A stretch of 64,000 nt of DNA from Vreelandella neptunia (GCF_034479615.1 NZ_CP140255.1:4836001-4900000); one strand, 5' to 3'; positions 32,724 through 42,022 are shown, counted from the stretch's first letter. The notes: a model not told the origin generated them from the sequence alone. Numbers and translations: made by a program.

Positions 32724-34412
32724 CTACTTGGTTTTCATGCCTTTGCCGATACTCGGATCATTTTCGATTTTGCGCGTAATGTAGTACTGCTGCGCCACCG
32801 AAATGATGTTGTTGACCACCCAGTAGATAACCAGACCGGCCGGAAACCACAGGAAGAAGAAAGTAAAGATTATGGGTAGCATCTTCATGATCTTCGCCTG
32901 CATAGGATCCGGAGGCGTCGGGTTCAACATCTGCTGAACGAACATCGAAATACCCATCAGAATCGGCAGAATGAAGTACGGATCCTTCACCGATAGATCC
33001 TGAATCCAGAAGATGAACGGTGCGTGACGCAGTTCAACCGACTCTAGCAACATCCAGTAGAGAGCGATGAAGACAGGCATTTGAATCACAATAGGTAGAC
33101 AGCCCCCCAGCGGATTAATCTTCTCCTTCTGGTAGAACTTCATCATCTCTTGCGACATTTTTTGCCGGTCGTCGCCATACATCTCTTTCAGGCGCTGCAT
33201 TTCCGGGCCCAATTTACGCATCCGACCCATGGATTTGTAAGCTTTGGCGGAAAGTGGGAACAGCACCGTCTTAACCAGCACGGTTAACAGCACAATCGAC
33301 CAACCCCAGTTGCCGACGATATCGTGGATATGATCCAGCAGCCAGAAGAGGGGGTTAGCGATAAACCATAACCAGCCGTAATCCACAGTTAATTGCAGGT
33401 TAGGAGCGACTTGTTCCAAGTAGTCCTGCACTTTTGGCCCCACGTACAGAGTGGCGCCTAGAGTGGTTTCACTATCGACGGCTACTGTGTTGGTGGGGCC
33501 AGCAAAGGCCACGACGTTACGATTACTGGAGTCGGTAGTGACGTAGAAAAGATTTTGCTGATCCTGCTGGGGCGCCCATGCTGACACAAAGTAGTGCTGA
33601 ATAATGGCTATCCAGCCGCCCTGTGCTTCACGGTTTTCAAAGTTATGGTTTTGAATATCCTCAAAGTCGATCTTCTCGTAGCGCGCATCAGGCGTTGAGT
33701 AAGCCGCCCCCAAATAGGAGTTCATACCCATAGAGACACCGCTTGACGGGTCAGGGCTATTGTCGCGTGCCAACTGACCAATAAAGCGCGCACTAATGGG
33801 TGCATCGGTGTTATTGGCCAAGTAGTAATTGACGTTGACCGCATAGCTGCCGCGCTCAAAGGTAAGCCGTTTAATAACCTCAACGCCGTTAACATCAGCG
33901 GTGAGATCAACGCTTAGCTCATCATCGTTATCGCCTAAACGATACTCAGAGTTTTCAGGGGTGAACGCGATACGGCTGGCTTGGCCATCGAGCTGCAGGC
34001 CTGAGCGAGCCACGTAGCTACGGCTGCTGTTATCGGATAACAGCACATAGTTACGGTCTGAATCCAGGGAGAGTTTGTGCTGCGGTAACGCGGCATAAAC
34101 AATATCGCCACCGTGTGGATCAATACGCACATCGAGAACATCGGTGGTCACGGCAATGAAGTCGCGGCTTGATGTATCGCTTTCGGTATCAGGAATACCT
34201 TCACCTACCGCACTTTGCTGTGAAGACGCGCTTGGCACTGCTAAGCCGCCTTCACCATCTTCAGCATTGCTAGGAGACGTGGAATTGCTGCGTTGCGTCG
34301 TTTCAGGCACTGAATCGTAATTCGGCTGCCCGTAATCCTGATTCCACTGGACGACTAGCAAGTAAGCGAGTACGGCTAGTGGAATCAGTAATAAAAGTCG
34401 TTTTACGTCCAT
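32724..34412 (-). CDS. yidC: Membrane protein insertase YidC
   Basis: The 562-residue protein has an N-terminal membrane anchor (LLLLIPLAVLAYLLVVQW), an acidic linker, a large periplasmic domain (about 70-340) and the insertase core with WGWSIVLLTVLVKTVLFPLS and INPLGGCLPIVIQMPVFIALY. It inserts and folds inner-membrane proteins, including F0 subunit c. It lies between rnpA and mnmE; the usual yidD between rnpA and yidC is not seen. Confidence 0.97.
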   Translation of the reverse strand: MDVKRLLLLIPLAVLAYLLVVQWNQDYGQPNYDSVPETTQRSNSTSPSNAEDGEGGLAVPSASSQQSAVGEGIPDTESDTSSRDFIAVTTDVLDVRIDPHGGDIVYAALPQHKLSLDSDRNYVLLSDNSSRSYVARSGLQLDGQASRIAFTPENSEYRLGDNDDELSVDLTADVNGVEVIKRLTFERGSYAVNVNYYLANNTDAPISARFIGQLARDNSPDPSSGVSMGMNSYLGAAYSTPDARYEKIDFEDIQNHNFENREAQGGWIAIIQHYFVSAWAPQQDQQNLFYVTTDSSNRNVVAFAGPTNTVAVDSETTLGATLYVGPKVQDYLEQVAPNLQLTVDYGWLWFIANPLFWLLDHIHDIVGNWGWSIVLLTVLVKTVLFPLSAKAYKSMGRMRKLGPEMQRLKEMYGDDRQKMSQEMMKFYQKEKINPLGGCLPIVIQMPVFIALYWMLLESVELRHAPFIFWIQDLSVKDPYFILPILMGISMFVQQMLNPTPPDPMQAKIMKMLPIIFTFFFLWFPAGLVIYWVVNNIISVAQQYYITRKIENDPSIGKGMKTK

Positions 34413-34486
34413 GAGGGTTCTGCCCGCTGGGTGGTGAACATGCTAATGGCGCAGTGTCATTTACTCGACTCTTGACACACGAAAGC

Positions 34487-34504
34487 CTGCCAGTTGGCAG
34501 GCCG
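34487..34504. other. Hairpin in the rnpA-yidC gap
   Basis: GCCTGCC (34487-34493) and GGCAGGC (34498-34504) form a perfect 7-bp stem with loop AGTT. The gap (34413-34533) holds no credible gene. There is no T-tract on the minus strand, so it is more likely a processing or stability hairpin. Confidence 0.5.
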
Positions 34505-34533
34505 AGGTCGAGCGGCGAGGGGTGCACCAAAGG

Positions 34534-34932
34534 TCACGTGTCACGCTTAGGCGTTGGTGCTGCGATCACCGCCTGTGCGTCACGCTGTAGTCGTTTCCAC
34601 ATGCCGTGTAACTGGCGATGCAAAGTCTCGTTATCGATATCCTGAACACCGCGTCGCGCAAGCACCACTATATCCACTGAGGGCAGGCGATCTTGACGAA
34701 GACGAACGGATTCTCGAACCAGACGCTTGAAACGGTTGCGATCTACGGCGCGTTTAACATTTTTTTTGCTGACCACCAGTCCAAGGCGGGGATGACCCCG
34801 AGTACTTAAGCGAACTAACGCCATCATACCTTTGCCATGCACTTTTAGGTCGGCTTGCTCAAACACGTGACTAAAATCCCCAGCATTTAGTAACCGTAAT
34901 TGCCGGGGAAAGCCTTGCTGCGGCACACGCAA
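34534..34932 (-). CDS. rnpA: Ribonuclease P protein component
   Basis: The 132-residue basic protein has the signature VDRNRFKRLVRESVRLRQ near residue 65 and GLVVSKKNVKRAV before it. It supports the catalytic RNA in 5-prime tRNA maturation. The start is uncertain: TTG at 34932, 7 nt after the rpmH stop, or GTG at 34926; no ATG is available. It follows rpmH as usual. Confidence 0.93.
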   Translation of the reverse strand: MRVPQQGFPRQLRLLNAGDFSHVFEQADLKVHGKGMMALVRLSTRGHPRLGLVVSKKNVKRAVDRNRFKRLVRESVRLRQDRLPSVDIVVLARRGVQDIDNETLHRQLHGMWKRLQRDAQAVIAAPTPKRDT

Positions 34933-34939
34933 TCTGAGA

Positions 34940-35074
34940 TCAGGCGCTCAGACGCTTGCGGCCCTTGGCACGGCGACGTGCGAGGACGGCGCGACCGTTT
35001 TTGGTTGCCATACGAGCACGGAAGCCATGCGCGCGCTTGCGCTTGAGAACGCTAGGTTGAAAAGTGCGTTTCAT
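34940..35074 (-). CDS. rpmH: 50S ribosomal protein L34
   Basis: The 44-residue highly basic protein begins MKRTFQPSVLKRKRAHGFRA and ends GRKRLSA, the standard L34 sequence. The start is ATG at 35074-35072 and the stop TGA at 34942-34940. It is first of the rpmH-rnpA-yidC genes and diverges from dnaA across the 533-bp candidate origin. Confidence 0.97.
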   Translation of the reverse strand: MKRTFQPSVLKRKRAHGFRARMATKNGRAVLARRRAKGRKRLSA

Positions 35075-35219
35075 AACTCGTTATTCCCACGTGGTTTAGG
35101 ACGGAAAGTGAATTCCAAAAAGCCCGGTCCAGTGAGGAACTAGCCGGGGAGATTCAATTCAAGACCGGAAATTGTAGAGACTTCCTCTGCTCGGTGCAAT
35201 TTTTCCTTGCATAAAAGCG

Positions 35220-35560
35220 TTAACACACCTTAGCCAGCGTGCTTAATACGCTGAGAGTAACGATTAATGAAGTCACTATTATTACTAATAGGTAGTTCTA
35301 AACCTGTTGTTATTAATAGTGGGGATACTATTTGTGGATAAGTGTGTTTAACTATTACTTTTCAATGGCCTATGATAATAAAAAATCTGTGTGTAAGTCC
35401 CGTATAAGCCGTCCACAAGGTGTTGGCTAGATGTGATTAACCCGTTTATAAGACACCTTTTTAACAATTGTCCCCGTCCCTCCACAAGGTTTTCCCATAG
35501 GCTCACTGTAAGTTGTCCACAGGCCAAGATTGAGGGGTAAACCCGTGTGGATAACCGAGG
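35220..35560. other. Candidate replication origin between rpmH and dnaA
   Basis: The rpmH-dnaA gap (35075-35607) has no gene. Exact DnaA boxes TGTGGATAA lie at 35333-35341 and 35546-35554, a near match TTGTCCACA at 35513-35521 and a weaker TGTGTGTAA at 35388-35396. An AT-rich stretch covers about 35250-35400. This is the origin position in Pseudomonas and most bacteria, and genes diverge from it on both sides. Function is inferred; a second candidate lies at 10.1-10.5 kb. Confidence 0.65.
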
Positions 35561-35576
35561 CTTTGGGCGCTACAAT
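35548..35576 (+). promoter_or_regulatory. Possible dnaA promoter overlapping a DnaA box
   Basis: TGGATA (35548-35553) and TACAAT (35571-35576) are spaced by 17 bp; each has acceptable consensus match. The -35 hexamer lies inside the DnaA box at 35546-35554, which would let DnaA repress its own gene. The transcript would start about 25 nt before the dnaA start. Confidence 0.45.
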
Positions 35577-35607
35577 GGTCGGCCGTTTTCAACCGATGGT
35601 GAGATGA

Positions 35608-37074
35608 GTGTCACTGACGCTTTGGCAACAGTGCCTGGACAACCTGCAGGATGAGCTGAATTCACAGCAGTTCAATACCTGGATACGCCCGCTGCAGGCA
35701 GAAGAAGGAGAGTCCAACGAGCTGCGCTTATTGGCGCCAAATCGTTTTGTGCGCGATTGGGTGAGCGATAAGTATGCCAAGCGGATTAGTGAGCTGATGC
35801 GAGAACTTGCACCGGCCAAACCGCCAAAGGTAAGCCTGACGGTGGGTAGTCGCCGCTTGGCCACCCAGGCCCCTCAGCATCGTGATTTAGGTAATCCTGT
35901 ATCGGCTTCACCGTCGCGGCCAGCATCGCCTGCGGTACATACGCCGCCCCGCGGCGATATCGCCGATGAGCGCGAAATCGATAGACTGCGCGATGAAGCG
36001 CCGAGTCGACGTAATAATGAACGTCAGGTACAGGTAGAAGGCAGTCTGAAACATGGCAGCGGGCTTAATCCGAATTTTACTTTCGATACGTTTGTAGAAG
36101 GTAAATCGAACCAATTGGCTCGCGCCGCCTCCCGCCAGGTGTCTGAAAATCCTGGCGGTGCTTATAACCCATTGTTTTTATACGGTGGTGTAGGCCTGGG
36201 TAAAACCCACTTAATGCATGCGGTGGGGAACGCATTGGCAACCCGGCGTGAGAACGCCCGGGTGGTATACCTGCACTCAGAGCGGTTTGTCGCCGATATG
36301 GTTAAAGCGCTCCAGCTTAATGCGATTAATGATTTTAAGCGTTTTTATCGCAGTGTTGATGCGTTACTTATTGATGATATTCAGTTTTTTGCTGGAAAAG
36401 AGCGGTCTCAAGAAGAGTTTTTTCATACCTTCAATGCGTTATTAGAAGGTGGTCAGCAAATGATTCTCACCTCTGATCGCTATCCTAAAGAGATCAGTGG
36501 GGTAGAGGAGCGCCTGAAATCACGCTTTGGTTGGGGCCTTACGGTCGCGATAGAGCCGCCAGAGCTTGAAACCCGTGTGGCCATCTTGATGAAAAAGGCC
36601 GACCAAGCTAAGGTCGATTTGCCTCATGATGCGGCTTTCTTCATTGCGCAGAAAATTCGTTCCAACGTGCGCGAATTGGAAGGTGCGCTGAAAAAGGTCA
36701 TTGCTGATTCGCACTTCATGGGTAAAACGATTACCCAGGACTTTATTCGTGAGTCTCTAAAAGACCTGTTAGCGCTTCAGGATAAGCAGGTAGGGGTAGA
36801 TAATATTCAGCGCACGGTCGCAGAATATTACAAAATTAAGGTGGCGGATCTACTCTCCAAGCGCCGTTCACGCTCGGTTGCCCGCCCTCGTCAGGTGGCG
36901 ATGGCGCTCGCTAAAGAGCTCACCAATCACAGCTTGCCTGAGATTGGCGATGCCTTTGGTGGGCGTGACCACACAACGGTGTTGCATGCTTGCCGAAAAG
37001 TGAAATCATTGCAGGAAGAGAGCGCGGATATTCGTGAGGATTACAAGAATTTACTGCGCCTGTTGACCAGTTAA
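35608..37074 (+). CDS. dnaA: Chromosomal replication initiator DnaA
   Basis: The start is GTG 35608 (488 residues), giving (M)SLTLWQQCLDNLQDELNSQ; an ATG at 35604 is in another frame. The AAA+ core has GGVGLGKTHLMHA and LLIDDIQFF, and the C-terminal DNA-binding domain carries RPRQVAMALAKEL and GGRDHTTVLHACRK. Domain II (about 85-150) is longer and variable. DnaA binds the boxes upstream and opens the origin. Confidence 0.98.
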   Translation: MSLTLWQQCLDNLQDELNSQQFNTWIRPLQAEEGESNELRLLAPNRFVRDWVSDKYAKRISELMRELAPAKPPKVSLTVGSRRLATQAPQHRDLGNPVSASPSRPASPAVHTPPRGDIADEREIDRLRDEAPSRRNNERQVQVEGSLKHGSGLNPNFTFDTFVEGKSNQLARAASRQVSENPGGAYNPLFLYGGVGLGKTHLMHAVGNALATRRENARVVYLHSERFVADMVKALQLNAINDFKRFYRSVDALLIDDIQFFAGKERSQEEFFHTFNALLEGGQQMILTSDRYPKEISGVEERLKSRFGWGLTVAIEPPELETRVAILMKKADQAKVDLPHDAAFFIAQKIRSNVRELEGALKKVIADSHFMGKTITQDFIRESLKDLLALQDKQVGVDNIQRTVAEYYKIKVADLLSKRRSRSVARPRQVAMALAKELTNHSLPEIGDAFGGRDHTTVLHACRKVKSLQEESADIREDYKNLLRLLTS

Positions 37075-37134
37075 TCATCCCATGGGACGGGCCTGTTATG
37101 CGCAGGTCTTTCAGGATATAGAACCGGAGTATTG

Positions 37135-38238
37135 ATGAAATTTTCGATTTCCCGAGAGGCGCTGCTACGTCCGCTGACTCTGGTCGCTGGTGTTGTTGAG
37201 CGCCGTCAGACGCTGCCAGTACTGTCTAATGTGCTGATTCAGGTAGAGGGTGACCAGGTATCGCTCACCGGCACTGACTTAGAAGTCGAGCTCGTGGGCC
37301 GCACAGTGGCAAGCCAGGTCGATCAGGCGGGCTCCGCGACAGTGCCCGCCCGTAAGCTGATGGATATCTGTAAATCATTGCCCGATCAGTCTGATATTCA
37401 GCTTGCCGTTGAAGAGGGCCGCGCGGTACTGCGCAGTGGTCGCTCCCGTTTTACGTTGTCGACTCTCCCGGTCGCTGAATTTCCCAATATTGAAGATGCG
37501 GACGGTAGCCAGGAGATTAGTGTACCCCGTGGAACCTTGAAGCATCTGATTGAAGCGACCTCGTTTGCCATGGCGCAGCAAGACGTGCGTTATTACCTCA
37601 ACGGTATGTTGCTGGAAATTCAAAGCAATTTACTTCGCACGGTCGCTACAGACGGGCACCGCTTGGCGATGTGTTCGCGGCCAATCGAAGTCTCTGTTAG
37701 CCAGTCTCAAAAGCTGATTGTGCCTCGGAAGGGGATTCTAGAGCTGTCGCGCTTGCTAGACGATAGCGATGAGCCTGTCAGCCTGACGCTTGGCTCCAGC
37801 CATGTGCGTGCTCATACCGGTGACTTTACTTTCACCTCCAAGTTAATCGACGGTAAATTTCCTGATTATGAGCGTGTTGTGCCGCGCAATGGCGATAAAG
37901 TATTGATTGCCGAGCGCGCGGAGCTTCGCCAAGTACTTTCACGTACTGCCATCCTCTCTAATGAGAAGTACCGTGGCGTGCGCCTTTATCTTGAGGAGAA
38001 CAACCTTAAGGTAATGGCCAACAATCCCGAGCAGGAAGAAGCGGAGGAGAATATCGCTGTTGAGTATAATGGCGGGGCAATGGAAGTTGGTTTTAACGTC
38101 GGCTATTTAGTTGATGTGCTGACAGTGCTAAATGAGGAGCGCGTGCAGATTACCCTGGCCGACCCCAACAGTAGCGCGCTGCTGGAAGAGCCCGGCGGCG
38201 GTGATGCACTTTATGTCGTTATGCCGATGCGCCTGTAA
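37135..38238 (+). CDS. dnaN: DNA polymerase III beta subunit (sliding clamp)
   Basis: Start at ATG 37135 (367 residues, MKFSISREALLRPLTLVAGV) with CGGAG upstream; a TTG just before is ignored. The three-domain clamp fold is complete and ends YVVMPMRL, the family terminus. It tethers polymerase III to DNA. It lies between dnaA and recF. Confidence 0.98.
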   Translation: MKFSISREALLRPLTLVAGVVERRQTLPVLSNVLIQVEGDQVSLTGTDLEVELVGRTVASQVDQAGSATVPARKLMDICKSLPDQSDIQLAVEEGRAVLRSGRSRFTLSTLPVAEFPNIEDADGSQEISVPRGTLKHLIEATSFAMAQQDVRYYLNGMLLEIQSNLLRTVATDGHRLAMCSRPIEVSVSQSQKLIVPRKGILELSRLLDDSDEPVSLTLGSSHVRAHTGDFTFTSKLIDGKFPDYERVVPRNGDKVLIAERAELRQVLSRTAILSNEKYRGVRLYLEENNLKVMANNPEQEEAEENIAVEYNGGAMEVGFNVGYLVDVLTVLNEERVQITLADPNSSALLEEPGGGDALYVVMPMRL

Positions 38239-38277
38239 ACGCTTTGGGTGTGTAGTAGCAATACGTAAGCAAGCTAC

Positions 38278-38313
38278 GTTAGCGGCGCTTCTGGTAGCAG
38301 AAGCGCCGCTAAC
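38278..38313 (+). other. Perfect 16-bp hairpin between dnaN and recF
   Basis: GTTAGCGGCGCTTCTG (38278-38293) pairs without mismatch with CAGAAGCGCCGCTAAC (38298-38313) around a GTAG loop. No T-tract follows (ACGCGTTGG), so it is not a normal terminator. It may control dnaN mRNA stability or reduce recF expression. Confidence 0.75.
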
Positions 38314-38363
38314 GCGTTGGTATACTCCCTTTTTTCGAGGATATTTTAAGTGGTGATAATAGG

Positions 38364-39467
38364 ATGAGCCTGACACTGCTTAATTTCCACGCTTTGCGCA
38401 ATCTCCAACCCGTTGAGATAACACCCTCTTCGCATATCAATGTCATTAGCGGTGCTAATGGCAGCGGCAAAACCAGCCTGTTGGAGGGGGTGCATATCCT
38501 AGGCATGGGGCGCTCTTTTCGCACTCGTCAGTTAAAACACGCCATTCAAACGGATAAGCCGTATATGACGCTGTATGGACGGTTAAGTGGCGAGCCTGAG
38601 GTTACCCTTGGTGTGCGCCGTTTGCGTGCTCAGAGAGAGCTGGAACTGCGTTTAAAGGGTGATAAAAACGCTCGGTTGGCGGAGTTGGTAGAGGCGATGC
38701 CACTTCAATTAATTAACCCTGATGCTTTTCGATTGCTGGAAGGTTCTCCAGCCGGACGTCGTGAGTTTCTCGACTGGGGCGTGTTTCACGTGAAACATGA
38801 CTTTTTAGCCATCTGGAAGCGCACACGACGTGCGTTGAAACATCGGAATGCACTTCTCAGGCGTGGTAGAATACAGCCTCAGGAAATGGTGGTGTGGGAG
38901 CAGGAGCTAGCCACTTGGGGTGAACAGATGGATACGTTGCGCCGTGCTTGGTTTAGTGATTTTTTGCCCGTCTTTGAAGAGACCCTTAAGGTGTTGCTTC
39001 CCTTGCCGGGATTGTCGCTTCACTACGCTAGAGGTTGGGATAAAGATCGATCTCTTGCAGCGGTGTTACATGATAGTCGACCAACTGATCAGCAGATGGG
39101 GTTTACTCAGCAAGGACCGCAGCGCGCTGACTTACGTATCAGGATAAACAAACAGCCTGCTGTAGAAGTGCTTTCCAGAGGCCAGCAAAAGTTAGTGGTG
39201 AGTGCATTAAAGCTTGCCCAAGGGCGGTTTCTGGAAAGAACAGCACAGCGGCACTGTATTTATCTTATCGACGATTTGCCCGCAGAACTTGACGAGCAAA
39301 ATCGTTACCAGTTTTGTGGTTTACTGGAAGATATGCAGTGCCAAGCATTTATTACCAGTGTCGAACCTTCTGCATTAAAGAATGCCTGGCGCACTGATAC
39401 CCCTGTAAAAATGTTTCACGTGAAACATGGCAAAGAGGGGCTTAGTGATTTAGAGAAAGCCGACTAA
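38364..39467 (+). CDS. recF: DNA replication and repair protein RecF
   Basis: The 367-residue SMC-like ATPase has Walker A GANGSGKTSLLEGVH near residue 30, the signature LSRGQQKLVVSALKLA and Walker B IYLIDDLPAELD. It helps load RecA at gaps. Two parS sites lie inside the gene, encoding FHVKH twice (about residues 142 and 352); the second sits in a C-terminal tail beyond the usual end. Confidence 0.97.
   Translation: MSLTLLNFHALRNLQPVEITPSSHINVISGANGSGKTSLLEGVHILGMGRSFRTRQLKHAIQTDKPYMTLYGRLSGEPEVTLGVRRLRAQRELELRLKGDKNARLAELVEAMPLQLINPDAFRLLEGSPAGRREFLDWGVFHVKHDFLAIWKRTRRALKHRNALLRRGRIQPQEMVVWEQELATWGEQMDTLRRAWFSDFLPVFEETLKVLLPLPGLSLHYARGWDKDRSLAAVLHDSRPTDQQMGFTQQGPQRADLRIRINKQPAVEVLSRGQQKLVVSALKLAQGRFLERTAQRHCIYLIDDLPAELDEQNRYQFCGLLEDMQCQAFITSVEPSALKNAWRTDTPVKMFHVKHGKEGLSDLEKAD
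38782..38797. promoter_or_regulatory. parS: parS site 1 (inside recF)
   Basis: The 16-bp perfect palindrome TGTTTCACGTGAAACA matches the widely conserved ParB-binding consensus. It is read as VFHVKH in RecF. ParB from 5661-6590 is the expected ligand. Confidence 0.93.
39412..39427. promoter_or_regulatory. parS: parS site 2 (3-prime end of recF)
   Basis: A second exact copy of TGTTTCACGTGAAACA, read as MFHVKH in the RecF C-terminal tail, 630 bp from site 1. Confidence 0.93.
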
Positions 39468-39521
39468 TGCAGAAAGGGTAGGACGATACAGGATGAGACA
39501 GACTTCACAACGGAGTGGTCA

Positions 39522-41942
39522 ATGAGCGAGCAGGCTTACGATTCATCAAGCATCAAGGTGCTCAAGGGACTGGACGCGGTACGTAAGCGGCCAGGAATGT
39601 ATATTGGTGACACTGACGACGGTACTGGTCTCCACCACATGGTTTTCGAATTGGTGGATAACTCCATCGACGAAGCATTGGCTGGGCATTGCAGTGAAAT
39701 TCGCGTTGTCATCCACCCGGATGAGTCGGTCACCGTGAGTGATAACGGCCGTGGCGTACCTACCGAGCTTCATGAAGGGGAAGGTGTTTCCGCTGCAGAA
39801 GTTATTATGACGGTTCTGCACGCAGGCGGTAAATTCGATGATAACTCCTACAAGGTTTCCGGTGGTTTGCACGGCGTCGGTGTCTCTGTTGTCAATGCGC
39901 TTTCCGCTGAGCTGCGCCTAACGATTTGGCGTCAGGGTGAAGTATTCGAACAAATGTACCGTCACGGTGTTCCTCAAGCGCCACTGGGCGTTGTGGGCAA
40001 AACCGAAAAAAGCGGTACCCGGGTTCACTTTCGCCCATCGCCAGAAACCTTTGGTAATATCGAGTTCCATTTTGATATTTTAGCCAAACGGCTACGCGAA
40101 CTCTCCTTCTTGAACTCCGGTGTGGCTATCCGCTTGCTGGATGAGCGCAGCGGCAAAGAGGAGCTGTTTCACTACGAAGGTGGTTTGAGAGCTTTTGTTG
40201 ATCACCTCAATACCAATAAAAGTGTGATTAACCCAGTATTCCACTTTAACGCTGTTCGTGATGATGGCGTTGAAGTAGAGGTAGCCATGCAGTGGAGCGA
40301 AGCCTTCACTGAAAACATTTTCTGCTATACCAATAATATTCCTCAGCGAGACGGCGGCGCGCACTTGGCGGGGTTCCGGGCAGGTCTTACCCGTACGCTC
40401 AATAACTATATTGAAGCTGAAAACCTGCTGAAAAAAGCCAAGGTGAATACCACGGGCGATGATGCTCGTGAGGGGCTAACGGCTATTATTTCAGTTAAGG
40501 TTCCGGATCCTAAGTTTTCGTCTCAAACAAAAGATAAGCTAGTCTCCAGCGAAGTGAAGACAGCAGTTGAGCAGGAAATGAGCCGTCTCTTTTCCGAGTA
40601 TCTTGTTGAAAAGCCTAATGAAGCCAAAGCGATCGTTAATAAGATGCTGGATGCCGCCCGCGCACGTGAGGCAGCACGCAAAGCGCGGGATATGACCCGC
40701 CGTAAAGGCGCGTTGGATATTGCCGGTTTACCTGGCAAGTTGGCGGATTGCCAAGAAAAAGACCCCAGCCAGTCAGAGCTTTACTTGGTGGAGGGTGACT
40801 CGGCAGGTGGCAGTGCCAAACAGGGCCGCGACCGCCGTACTCAGGCTATTTTGCCGCTCAAAGGTAAAATCCTGAACGTTGAAAAAGCGCGTTTTGATAA
40901 AATGCTCTCCTCTGCAGAGGTGGGCACGCTAATCACGGCGCTGGGCTGTGGTATTGGCCGTGAAGAGTTTAATCCTGATAAGTTGCGTTACCACTCGGTT
41001 ATTATCATGACCGATGCCGATGTCGATGGTTCGCACATTCGAACGCTGCTGTTGACGTTCTTCTTCCGTCAGATGCCGGAGTTGATAGAGCGTGGTCATA
41101 TCTTTATCGCGCAACCACCCCTTTATAAAATTAAGCGCGGCAAGCAAGAGCTTTACCTGAAAGATGAACAGGCAATGGTGGATTATTTAACCACCACGGC
41201 CTTGGATGGTGCAGGCCTGCATGTTAACGCGAATGCACCAGGTATTTCCGGTTCGCAGCTTGAAGCGTTAGTGAACCAGTACCGCAATGTGATGAAGCGG
41301 ATTGATCGCTTGTCGCGGGTATATCCCAATGAAGTGCTTAAGCAAATCGTTCATGCTTCGGCACTGAAGGGTGAAGAGAGCCTGAAAGACCGTGTGACCA
41401 TGCAGAACTGGATTGATGAACTCCAGAAGATAATGGATGATATGGTTGCCTATGAAGGCGGGCCTCGTTACCACTTCCATCTTCAAGAAGATTCTGAGCG
41501 TGGACTTTTCCTACCCACCGTCTCGCTGGTTGCTCACGGTGTGACGACTGAGTATAGGTGGGGTCTCGATTTCTTTGAAAGTGCCGACTATCGCGGTATC
41601 GCTGAGCTGGGCGAAACCCTGGATGGCTTTCTGGAAGAGGGCGCCTTTATTGCCCGTGGTGAGCGTCAGAAGCCTGTGTCGCACTTCTCAGAAGTGCTGG
41701 CATGGCTAATGCAAGAGGGCCAGCGTGGGCTATCTGTGCAGCGTTATAAGGGCTTGGGTGAAATGAACCCAGATCAGCTCTGGGATACCACCATGGATCC
41801 CGATAGCCGCCGCATGCTGCGGGTGACGATTGAAGATGCCGTGGGGGCTGATATGATGTTCAACACCCTGATGGGTGATGACGTTGAGCCGCGTCGTGAC
41901 TTTATTGAGACCAACGCACTGGTGGCGAATTTAGACGTGTAA
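39522..41942 (+). CDS. gyrB: DNA gyrase subunit B
   Basis: The 806-residue ATPase subunit has the GHKL motifs ELVDNSIDEALAGHC and HGVGVSVVNALS and the Toprim segment LVEGDSAGGSAKQGRDRRTQ. The DVDGSHIRTLLLTFF metal site and the C-terminal QRYKGLGEMNP motif are intact. With GyrA it introduces negative supercoils. It follows recF by 54 bp and ends the dnaA-gyrB series. Confidence 0.98.
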   Translation: MSEQAYDSSSIKVLKGLDAVRKRPGMYIGDTDDGTGLHHMVFELVDNSIDEALAGHCSEIRVVIHPDESVTVSDNGRGVPTELHEGEGVSAAEVIMTVLHAGGKFDDNSYKVSGGLHGVGVSVVNALSAELRLTIWRQGEVFEQMYRHGVPQAPLGVVGKTEKSGTRVHFRPSPETFGNIEFHFDILAKRLRELSFLNSGVAIRLLDERSGKEELFHYEGGLRAFVDHLNTNKSVINPVFHFNAVRDDGVEVEVAMQWSEAFTENIFCYTNNIPQRDGGAHLAGFRAGLTRTLNNYIEAENLLKKAKVNTTGDDAREGLTAIISVKVPDPKFSSQTKDKLVSSEVKTAVEQEMSRLFSEYLVEKPNEAKAIVNKMLDAARAREAARKARDMTRRKGALDIAGLPGKLADCQEKDPSQSELYLVEGDSAGGSAKQGRDRRTQAILPLKGKILNVEKARFDKMLSSAEVGTLITALGCGIGREEFNPDKLRYHSVIIMTDADVDGSHIRTLLLTFFFRQMPELIERGHIFIAQPPLYKIKRGKQELYLKDEQAMVDYLTTTALDGAGLHVNANAPGISGSQLEALVNQYRNVMKRIDRLSRVYPNEVLKQIVHASALKGEESLKDRVTMQNWIDELQKIMDDMVAYEGGPRYHFHLQEDSERGLFLPTVSLVAHGVTTEYRWGLDFFESADYRGIAELGETLDGFLEEGAFIARGERQKPVSHFSEVLAWLMQEGQRGLSVQRYKGLGEMNPDQLWDTTMDPDSRRMLRVTIEDAVGADMMFNTLMGDDVEPRRDFIETNALVANLDV

Positions 41943-41962
41943 GATATGGATGTGCTAGCAAG

Positions 41963-41978
41963 TGTTTCACGTGAAACA
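41963..41978. promoter_or_regulatory. parS: parS site 3 (after gyrB)
   Basis: A third exact TGTTTCACGTGAAACA palindrome, 20 bp after the gyrB stop codon and before its terminator. Confidence 0.93.
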
Positions 41979-42022
41979 CTACGTTAACGAGTCTTGCCTT
42001 AACATGATTTAATGTCACTATG

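Noticed and set aside
34303..34530. 75-codon frame between rnpA and yidC considered as yidD
   Set aside because: It lacks the conserved YidD cysteine and proline pattern and overlaps the start of yidC in another frame.
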